Origin: JANRIC01 sp033765345
GTDB lineage: Bacteria; Bacteroidota; Bacteroidia; Cytophagales; Microscillaceae
Assembly: GCA_033765345.1 (NCBI GenBank)
Contig: JANRIC010000236.1
Location: forward strand, 1-19,187
DNA: 19,187 nt
Reading direction: 5' to 3'
The notes below the pieces were generated by a model. It did no database searches. It worked only from the letters and a program-made list of their open reading frames with translations, and had not been told where the DNA came from. The translations under genes were made by a program, and so were the position numbers. Every line of letters begins with the position of its first letter. Within the stretch, counting starts at the first letter, position 1. This document shows positions 13,620-19,187 of this stretch, piece by piece.

Positions 13620-16469
13620 ATGAAAAAAATTACCAATATACTATTAACAATCTTTTGCCTGCTGGCTGCTCAACAACTTTATGCGCAGAGGGGAACTATC
13701 AGAGGCACTGTGACTGATGCTGAAACCGGAGAAACATTGATTGGGGTTACGGTAGTGATTGAAGGAACAACGAATGGTGCACCCACAGACCTTGACGGCA
13801 AATATACGATTGAAGTAGACCCAGGAACTTATAATCTTCAAGTGTCTTATGTATCTTATGAAACTAAAACTATTACGGGTGTAGAAGTAACCACCGGACA
13901 GGTGACCGTAATGGATGTTAAACTGGGCGAGTCTTCCGAAGTTCTTCAGGAAATTGTGGTGGAAGCCAAAGCTGAAAGAAATAACGAAGCGGCCATTTTA
14001 ACCCTTCAGAAAAAATCTTCTATTGTGTTGGATGGTATTTCTTCTCAGGTATTCTCCAAAACCGGGGATAATGACGCTGCTTCTGCCATTCGTCGTGTAA
14101 CGGGGGTATCTGTAGAAGGTGGTAAGTATGTGTATGTACGCGGTTTGGGAGACCGTTATACCAAAACCACACTCAACGGCGCTCAAATCCCAAGTTTAGA
14201 CCCTACTCGTAATGCGGTACAATTGGATATTTTTCCTACTAACCTGATTGATAACCTGGTGGTTTATAAAACTTTCTCCGCCGACCTTCCCGGCGATTTT
14301 ACAGGGGGGCTTGTCAATGTAATCACCAAAGATTTTCCAGATCGTTTTACCTTCCAAGCAAGTGCAAGCTACAGCTACAATACGAATGCGACTTTTAATG
14401 ATGATTTTATTCTTTATGAAAGAAGTAGTACCGATTGGTTGGGGTTCGACAATGGTGACCGTGATATTCCTTCTTTGGCACAAGGTACTATTCCCGACTT
14501 AGGTTCTGCCTTTGGAGATCCTACTATTGCTACTCAATTGGATCAGATTACGAAATCTTTTAATAAAATCATGGAGCCAAGCCGCGACATGAATCCCTTT
14601 TTAGGGCAGCGTTATTCGTTGTCTGTAGGAAACCAAATTAATCTTTTCGGACGTCCATTCGGTTTTATCGTGGGTATCAATTACCAAAATGATTATGAAT
14701 TTTATGATGAAGGCGAAGTTGGACAATATGTGTTTTCCGGTTCAGGGGGATCAGCCCTGAATAATGAATTACTTACTGAGGATACACAAGGTACACAAAA
14801 TGTATTACTTAGTGGTCTGGTTAATATATCCTATAAGCTTTCAGATAAAAATAAGATTAGTCTAAATGTTCTGCGAAATCAAAGTGGAACCTCTATTGCC
14901 CGGTACCAACTTGGTACTTTCCTCAGAAACTTTGGAGAAGGTACTTTCTTCGAGACGCGTGCATTGGGTTATTTAGAACGTAATTTTAATACTTTCCAAC
15001 TGAAAGGCGAGCACGTAATTCCTTCCTTAGCCGGACTTAAAATTGAATGGCAAAGTGCTTACACCATCTCCAAACAAGATGAACCTGATTTGCGCTTTTT
15101 TGCCAATGACTTCCAGGTAATTTCCTCAGATGATACCAGTTTCTCTATTTCAGGCTCTAATTATCAAATTCCTACCCGTTTTTACAGAGAGTTAAATGAA
15201 GATAATTGGGATAACACTTTGAGTTTTACCTTTAACTTCAAAGCCTTTGGAGGTAGAGAATCTAAACTGAAATTTGGGGCTGCTTATTTGATCAAAGACC
15301 GGAGCTTTACAGAACGCCGCCTGAATTATGGGCTTCCTTCTGACGGAGTAACTCAATTTTTAGGGAATATTCCTTTGTATCTATCAGACGCAAACTTGGG
15401 CATTACCTCCCAAAATCCAACCAGATTCGGTTCTGTAATCCAGGATGCCACCGAAGCCCGAAATACTTACAATGCCGATCAAGGGGTTTTGGGGGTATTT
15501 GCAATGGCAGATCTTCAACTAACTTCCAAACTGAAATTAAATATTGGAGCCAGACTTGAGACTACCGACATTGAAGTAGTTAGTAAAGACGAAAATGTTC
15601 CTGTTGGTAAACTTGAGAATACCGACATTCTTCCTGCTGCTAACTTTGTCTGGGAGCTTAAAAAGGATATGAACCTGCGTATCAGCTATAGCCGCACTAT
15701 TGCTCGTCCTACATTTAGAGAAATTGCACCTTATGCTTCCTTTACATTTGTTGGAGATTTTGTAGAAGTGGGTAATCAAAATCTGGAGCGTACCCTGATC
15801 GATAATGCAGATGTTAGATGGGAGTTTTATCCTCGCCCCGGAGAGCTTTTCTCTGCCAGCGTTTTTTACAAAAACTTCAGCAACCCTATCGAGCGTGTAT
15901 TTGACCTCAGATCTGCAAACCGTGAACTTACCTATCGTAACGTAGATAAAGGACAGGTATACGGTTTGGAATTAGAGTTTAGAAAACGTCTTGACTTTAT
16001 TTCTCCTGTTTTGGAAGACCTTCAAATAGGGTTTAATGCCAGTTTTATTGAATCTCAAATTGATATTGATTCCACAGAGTTGGCTCAGCTAAGATCAGCG
16101 AACCCAGACCAGGAATCTACTCGTCCGCTTTTTGCACAATCTCCTTATCTGATCAATTTAATAGTAGATTATAACAATTCAGAGACTGGTACAGAAGTAA
16201 GTGTGAGTTACAATGTATTTGGTGAACGCCTTTCTGTAGTGAGTTTAGGAACCACTCCTTATGTCTTTGAACGTCCACGTAACACCTTGAATTTGTCAGT
16301 AAGCCAGAAGTTTGGACCTTCTGATCGATTAAAAGTAACATTTAGAGCTTCAAATATTCTGAATCCATTCTATAATTTTGCCTACGAGTTTAGAGGACAA
16401 GATTATGCTTTCAGAAAATACAAACTAGGTAGCGACTTTAGCTTGGGTGTGAGCTATTCTATTGACTAA
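13620..16469 (+). CDS. TonB-dependent outer-membrane receptor with N-terminal carboxypeptidase-regulatory-like domain
   Basis: The ATG at 13620 gives 949 residues with a Sec signal peptide cleaved near QLYA/QRG; the frame is open to 13578 but that start would add 14 residues before the signal. Residues about 25-110 form a CarboxypepD_reg-like (PF13715) beta-sandwich (GTIRGTVTDAETGETLIGVT, then LDGKYTIEVDPGTYNL). EIVVEA near 112 resembles a TonB box. The plug covers about 120-235 (YVYVRGLGDRYTKTTLNG, then DIFPTNLIDNLVVYKTFSAD). The rest is a 22-strand barrel with typical segments such as NLRISYSRTIARPTFREIAP. It should import a ligand across the outer membrane using TonB/ExbBD energy. No SusD homologue is present; the upstream beta-helix lipoprotein is the only candidate partner. 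The ligand is unknown. A terminator follows closely. Confidence 0.92.
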   Translation: MKKITNILLTIFCLLAAQQLYAQRGTIRGTVTDAETGETLIGVTVVIEGTTNGAPTDLDGKYTIEVDPGTYNLQVSYVSYETKTITGVEVTTGQVTVMDVKLGESSEVLQEIVVEAKAERNNEAAILTLQKKSSIVLDGISSQVFSKTGDNDAASAIRRVTGVSVEGGKYVYVRGLGDRYTKTTLNGAQIPSLDPTRNAVQLDIFPTNLIDNLVVYKTFSADLPGDFTGGLVNVITKDFPDRFTFQASASYSYNTNATFNDDFILYERSSTDWLGFDNGDRDIPSLAQGTIPDLGSAFGDPTIATQLDQITKSFNKIMEPSRDMNPFLGQRYSLSVGNQINLFGRPFGFIVGINYQNDYEFYDEGEVGQYVFSGSGGSALNNELLTEDTQGTQNVLLSGLVNISYKLSDKNKISLNVLRNQSGTSIARYQLGTFLRNFGEGTFFETRALGYLERNFNTFQLKGEHVIPSLAGLKIEWQSAYTISKQDEPDLRFFANDFQVISSDDTSFSISGSNYQIPTRFYRELNEDNWDNTLSFTFNFKAFGGRESKLKFGAAYLIKDRSFTERRLNYGLPSDGVTQFLGNIPLYLSDANLGITSQNPTRFGSVIQDATEARNTYNADQGVLGVFAMADLQLTSKLKLNIGARLETTDIEVVSKDENVPVGKLENTDILPAANFVWELKKDMNLRISYSRTIARPTFREIAPYASFTFVGDFVEVGNQNLERTLIDNADVRWEFYPRPGELFSASVFYKNFSNPIERVFDLRSANRELTYRNVDKGQVYGLELEFRKRLDFISPVLEDLQIGFNASFIESQIDIDSTELAQLRSANPDQESTRPLFAQSPYLINLIVDYNNSETGTEVSVSYNVFGERLSVVSLGTTPYVFERPRNTLNLSVSQKFGPSDRLKVTFRASNILNPFYNFAYEFRGQDYAFRKYKLGSDFSLGVSYSID

Positions 16470-16493
16470 TTACTTTTTTAAACACAATATTTC

Positions 16494-16523
16494 AAAAGAC
16501 TTGCCCTTGGGTAAGTCTTTTTT
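16494..16523 (+). terminator. Intrinsic terminator of the TonB receptor gene
   Basis: AAAAGACTTGCC pairs with the stretch ending GGTAAGTCTTTT (12 bp with one G-U), tight loop, and six T at 16518-16523. It starts 25 bp after the stop codon. Confidence 0.85.
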
Positions 16524-16801
16524 GTTTCCTAAGGCCCGGCTTTGTATCCTCACAAACCCCCTTTTTGAACGAACAGCATTACTTGTTTAATAGTGCCAAA
16601 ACCCGAAAGCCTCTAGATGCAGACTTTCGGGTTTATTCTTTTCTAGAGCCTTAGGCATGCGCCCGGATGTTCAAGAGTGCATCCGTCTATTGCTTAGAAA
16701 TATTTATGCTACGCTAGACTATCAATCAGCCTTTTGTTTTTTTAATGACTTAGCCTTTATCTGAACACTGGTCCACCGAGATTCTTCGTTGGCAACCACT
16801 C
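16524..16801. repeat. Repeat-rich, structured non-coding region with dispersed repeat copy B
   Basis: There is no ORF here. Positions 16562-16587 hold the 25-bp core shared with copies A and C (identical to C: TTTTGAACGAACAGCATTAC then TTGTT). It is followed by a perfect 11-bp hairpin, AAACCCGAAAG (16599-16609) / CTTTCGGGTTT (16624-16634). CTCTAGA (16611-16617) in its loop can pair with TCTAGAG (16642-16648) outside, giving a pseudoknot or a rival fold. At 16666-16683 GATGTTCAAGAGTGCATC matches 17612-17629 with one difference and forms a small GGATG/CATCC hairpin. The same order of parts recurs at 17500-17662. It could be a mobile non-coding element or a structured RNA; I see no proof of transcription. 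Confidence 0.6.
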
Positions 16802-17206
16802 CTAACCCACAAAAATTTCAACCTCATCTATGGCTATAAAATCTTATATATTAAAAGTGGCAATTTTTTTCAGACCCTGGGCGATCATAATAGAGACAAT
16901 CTCAAGGTCATAAATACGATTGCCTTTGGGTTGGTATTTTTCAAGGAGAACTCTGAAAATAGCTAAACTTGCTCCACTTGGGAACAAAATAGTAGTATTA
17001 AGAGACAAATCTTCATAAAATTCCAAAACTTTTTGTAGATCTAAGCCTAACTTTGAGCTTACTGCAAAAAACTCTGAAATATTTTTAGTAGTCAAAAAAA
17101 GGAGGTTTTCCTCATTTTGTAAAATAGCAGAGGCTTTTCCATGAAACTCAGAATCACTATTTAAAGCATAAATTAAAACATTGGTACCTAAAACAAGATT
17201 AATCAT
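16802..17206 (-). pseudogene. VapC-like PIN-domain toxin, apparently inactivated
   Basis: The open frame from the ATG at 17206 ends after 120 residues at a TAA (16844-16846). Continuing in frame past it gives DFIAIDEVEIFVG and then a TAG at 16802-16804. The joined sequence reads ATFNI, stop, DF..., which restores the TFNxxDF ending usual in PIN-domain toxins, so the TAA is best explained as a nonsense change in one codon. A second fault is at the N-terminus: PIN proteins have LDTNVLI with the first metal-binding Asp, but here it is LGTNVLI (Gly7; GGT in place of GAT or GAC). The other acidic positions remain, Glu45 and Asp100. Active VapC toxins are Mg-dependent ribonucleases; losing the first and fourth acidic residues should abolish this. 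The ATG overlaps the antitoxin gene by 8 bp, the usual arrangement. Confidence 0.75.
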
Positions 17207-17408
17207 AAGCCAAATCGCGCATGTTTTGGTAGTCTAATTGTTTTCCCAAAGAAAAAGCTCCCAGGTTTCTCCAAACTCTTTTTTGAGATGCCTCAATTTT
17301 GGATACCTCTGTAATTGTAATTCTAACTAATTTATTATTAATTTCAATCCCATGAGGAAGTTGAATGATGTTACCGTTCAGGTTGGTTTGGAAACTTAAA
17401 ATAGTCAT
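17199..17408 (-). CDS. Antitoxin-like partner of the degenerate VapC
   Basis: The 69-residue product (MTILSFQTNLNGNIIQLPHG at its start) is placed directly before the PIN-domain gene and overlaps it by ATGATTAA, as in vapBC operons. The first 40 residues, with NIIQLPHGIEINNKLVRITI, look like a short swapped-hairpin or AbrB-like DNA-binding/dimer region; the C-terminal part, RVWRNLGAFSLGKQLDYQNM, would be the toxin-binding tail. The match to a named antitoxin family is by eye only. The frame is intact although the toxin is not. Antitoxins of this kind normally bind the toxin and repress their own promoter. Confidence 0.65.
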   Translation of the reverse strand: MTILSFQTNLNGNIIQLPHGIEINNKLVRITITEVSKIEASQKRVWRNLGAFSLGKQLDYQNMRDLAYD

Positions 17409-17435
17409 GTCTATATTATTCTATAAGTGAATAAA

Positions 17436-17443
17436 CAAATATA
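17436..17443 (-). promoter_or_regulatory. -7 promoter element of the toxin-antitoxin operon
   Basis: TATATTTG on the minus strand fits TAnnTTTG exactly, 27 bp before the antitoxin ATG. No TTG lies at the ideal -33 distance (the nearest is 25 bp away), so the promoter is only partly supported. Confidence 0.4.
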
Positions 17444-17476
17444 CCAAAAATAAAAAACTTTAACTTGTCAATGATA

Positions 17477-17587
17477 AAAAAATGCAGCTCTTTTCCGCCG
17501 TCGCCGTGGGCTGTGGCTTCACAGCCCACTGTTTTGAACGAACAGCATTACTTGTTCAACGCTACCAAAAAATGCAGCTCTTTTCCG
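17477..17587. repeat. 21-bp direct repeats flanking dispersed repeat copy C
   Basis: The same 21 bp (six A followed by TGCAGCTCTTTTCCG) occur at 17477-17497 and 17567-17587, a distance of 90 bp. Between them lies the 57-bp repeat copy C plus a short spacer. The arrangement looks like a unit framed by target-site duplications or a local tandem duplication. Confidence 0.75.
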
Positions 17588-17662
17588 TTATCCAAGAAAT
17601 CTTCACACCCCGATGTTCAAGAGAGCATCTTCTTATTGGAAAGCTTTTAAACAGGTTTCCTA
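17500..17662 (+). repeat. Dispersed repeat, copy C (best-preserved, with perfect hairpin)
   Basis: Positions 17506-17515 (GTGGGCTGTG) and 17520-17529 (CACAGCCCAC) form a perfect 10-bp stem with loop GCTT. The 25-bp core follows at 17532-17556. GATGTTCAAGAGAGCATC at 17612-17629 and the closing CTATCAAT near 17660 correspond to parts in the same order in copy B. The final bases overlap the stop codon of the next minus-strand gene. Short open frames across it are explained by the direct repeats and are not taken as genes. Confidence 0.75.
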
Positions 17663-18421
17663 TCAATATTCTCCTTCTACAGAATCATCCTCCACTTGAC
17701 TGCCTTCATTTTGCTTGCGGGTTTTGCGGCTGCGGGCTTTGGTCTCGAACTCTTCTATGATTCGGTCTATCCGGGCGTTGAGTGCTTCCAGGCTTTTATC
17801 GCCGCCCAAAACCAGAGCATTCATAGTTTGTATCAGGGCGGTCAGATAGGCGAATACCTGTTCGCGCGCCTCTCTGGTAGGTAGGAGGACTTTCTTCTGG
17901 GTTTCTTCACTGATTTTATGCTCATAGACTTTGAGGAATTGCTCCTGTGCCACCTTAAGTTCTGTCAGCCAATCTTGCATTTGTAGAGTAGATAAAGCTT
18001 GTTGAGCATCTTCTTTCTCCATAGTGGCTATAAAATCTTTCAGGGCTGTGGTCTGCTTGTCGTAACCAAAGGTATACAAACTGCGATCAAAAGATTTGAA
18101 ATGATTCAGTATTGCAAGTGCAGCCGTACGATAGTTATCGTTTTGGCGCATAGCACCAGCCTCGATCATGCTCCAAAAGGCTCTAAAGGCATAGTCTCTT
18201 ACCAGATCAGCTTCTTCAAGCAAATTTGTCTGTGTATTTAACTTGGAGTTTACCCTTGATTGATCTAGGTTGTTTAATGCTTCTTTAAGCTTGTTGTGTA
18301 AACTTTGTATGATTGTCTGATTAAGCTGGGAATCAAGCTCTATCACTTTTACGACAGCATCGCCTATTCCCTGTATTTCAGTAGAATTAAAGAAAGATTT
18401 TGGAATTGTTCTAATTTGCAT
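17663..18421 (-). CDS. Bacteroidota hypothetical protein, possibly DUF6261 family
   Basis: The 252-residue product has no signal peptide, membrane helix or Cys, and is almost wholly helical with many Gln, Leu and Glu. It starts MQIRTIPKSFFNSTEIQGIG and carries a central segment VRDYAFRAFWSMIEAGAMRQ and later ALSTLQMQDWLTELKVAQEQ. The C-terminal 30 residues are highly charged (KARSRKTRKQNEG followed by acidic residues). Length and layout resemble DUF6261 proteins, which are common and often multicopy in Bacteroidota, but this is from memory and moderate in strength. No function is known to me. The 42-bp minisatellite begins 94 bp upstream of its ATG, and repeat copy C touches its 3' end, so the gene is enclosed by repeats. 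Confidence 0.75.
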   Translation of the reverse strand: MQIRTIPKSFFNSTEIQGIGDAVVKVIELDSQLNQTIIQSLHNKLKEALNNLDQSRVNSKLNTQTNLLEEADLVRDYAFRAFWSMIEAGAMRQNDNYRTAALAILNHFKSFDRSLYTFGYDKQTTALKDFIATMEKEDAQQALSTLQMQDWLTELKVAQEQFLKVYEHKISEETQKKVLLPTREAREQVFAYLTALIQTMNALVLGGDKSLEALNARIDRIIEEFETKARSRKTRKQNEGSQVEDDSVEGEY

Positions 18422-18514
18422 GTGCTTGTTTATTGGTTGATTCTGATAATCGAATTTACAAAAAGAATGGCATATAACCTAGTTACTTGATTAAAAATTT
18501 TAAAATGAAATAGC

Positions 18515-18840
18515 TTGAGCGAACAAAAAAGTTTCTGGAGGTATCGATTGTATTGCTTGAGCGCACAAAAAAGTTTCTGGAGGTATCGATTGTATTGCTT
18601 GAGCGAACAAAAAAGTTTTTGAGAGTATTAATCGTATTGCTTGAGCGAACAAAAAAGTTTCTGGGGGTATCAATCGTATTGCTTGAGCGCACAAAAAAGT
18701 TTTTGTGGGCATCGCTCGTACTGCTTGAGCGAATAGAAAAGTTTTTAAAGGTATCAATCGTATTGCTTGAGCGAACAAAAAAGTTTTTGGGGGCATCGCT
18801 CGTACTGCTTGAGTGAATAGAAAAGTTTCTGAGGGCATTT
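18515..18840. repeat. 42-bp tandem repeat array (seven full units and one partial)
   Basis: Units begin at 18515, 18557, 18599, 18641, 18683, 18725, 18767 and 18809 (partial), each opening TTGAGCG (TTGAGTG in the last), then A/C-rich plus AAAAAGTTT and ending near TATTGC or TACTGC. Units 5 and 7 share GGGCATCGCTCGTACTGC, and units 6 and 8 share GAATAGAAAAG, so an 84-bp dimer has been duplicated. Because 42 is divisible by three, long repetitive frames are open on both strands (minus-strand frames of 120 and 112 residues with 14-residue periods). None has a promoter or a recognisable product, so the array is called as non-coding. Confidence 0.9.
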
Positions 18841-19080
18841 CCCACCTTTATCGGTATTTATACTCAAACCGAAGTGGTTTTCCGAGATTTTAGCTTTTAA
18901 ATCATTAATAATCAAGCTAATCAATCAAGAAAATCAGGCAAATCACTTCAATCTGGGTATAAAATTGCTAATTAATTTTGGTTCTCTGACAAATGATCGA
19001 TTGATGTGTGATGGATATATTTTCAAACAAAGATTCTATAAAAAATAAGTGCATTCAATTTCCTCTCTTGATGATCAATT
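18841..19080. other. Non-coding region with AATC-phased sequence and a diverged edge-repeat relative
   Basis: No gene is seen. From 18900 to 18955 the word AATC recurs every 5-12 bp. The stretch 18925-18960 (TCAAGAAAATC, then AAATC, then GGTAT) follows the same plan as the 44-bp repeats at 1-44 and 110-153. AATAAGTGCATTCA at 19045-19058 partly repeats sequence of the inverted repeat that follows. Confidence 0.4.
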
Positions 19081-19128
19081 TTGCCACGAATGCACGAATA
19101 AACGCACTTATTCGTGCATTCGTGGCAA
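19081..19128. repeat. Perfect 21-bp inverted repeat with 6-base loop
   Basis: TTGCCACGAATGCACGAATA plus A (19081-19101) is exactly complementary to 19108-19128, with loop ACGCAC. The arms contain CACGAAT twice. No T-run follows, so it is not a classical terminator. Sequences of the CGTGNATTCGTGG kind are frequent scattered hairpins in bacterial genomes, so a REP-like element is the likeliest reading. Confidence 0.85.
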
Positions 19129-19187
19129 CCCATTCCTTCAAGTTTTTAGTGTGTTAAATATGTATTATCCACAAAATTTGCCAGACA

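Noticed and set aside
17465..17760. Two plus-strand frames of 61 and 92 residues containing a repeated KKCSSFP-like phrase.
   Set aside because: They come from the 21-bp direct repeats and the hairpin repeat copy C, and one runs into the antisense of the gene ending at 17663.
18515..18840. CRISPR array.
   Set aside because: The units are contiguous 42-bp tandem repeats with no unique spacers, and no cas gene is present.
18483..18845. Minus-strand frames of 120 and 112 residues and a plus-strand frame across the tandem repeats.
   Set aside because: They stay open in several frames only because the 42-bp period is divisible by three; there is no promoter, signal or known family, and the residue pattern is a plain 14-residue echo of the DNA repeat.

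Overview
The window most likely comes from a Bacteroidota chromosome, probably of the Cytophagales/Flexibacter-like type. The evidence is a TonB-dependent receptor with an N-terminal carboxypeptidase-regulatory domain, a surface lipoprotein whose Cys is followed by an acidic run (CEDDDD), start codons without Shine-Dalgarno sites, and several promoters with the Bacteroidota -7 element TAnnTTTG. Base composition is moderately AT-rich. I cannot name the species. No rRNA, tRNA, CRISPR array or intact transposase is visible.

Layout. (1) 1-4465: a duplicated 44-bp repeat, then a probable two-gene unit. Its first gene encodes a large lipoprotein (sugar-dehydrogenase-like propeller, helical repeats, c-type heme). 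Its second encodes a Tat-exported TIM-barrel protein of the hydroxypyruvate isomerase type. The unit ends in two tandem terminators. (2) 4537-6402, minus strand: a TetA-like MFS efflux protein with a good promoter and a palindromic upstream site, and a small secreted protein of unknown function. (3) 6977-9550: a six-PAS sensor that ends after a histidine-kinase-like dimerisation helix with no ATPase domain. (4) 9574-11246, minus strand: a TIGR01777-type epimerase downstream of an SH3-like lipoprotein. (5) 11596-16469: a highly expressed-looking beta-helix surface lipoprotein followed by a TonB-dependent receptor, each with its own terminator. They are a plausible outer-membrane binding/uptake pair that does not use SusD. 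(6) 16470-19187: repeat-rich accessory DNA. It holds a VapBC-like toxin-antitoxin pair whose toxin carries two inactivating changes, several copies of a structured dispersed repeat, a Bacteroidota hypothetical gene (perhaps DUF6261), a 42-bp minisatellite just upstream of it, and a perfect 21-bp inverted repeat.

The most interesting items are the degenerate toxin gene, the dispersed hairpin-bearing repeat (copies at 13427-13483, 16562-16587 and 17500-17556), the minisatellite with a two-unit higher-order pattern, the kinase-less PAS protein, and the beta-helix lipoprotein/TonB receptor pair. All functional assignments rest on reading motifs by eye; no database search was run.
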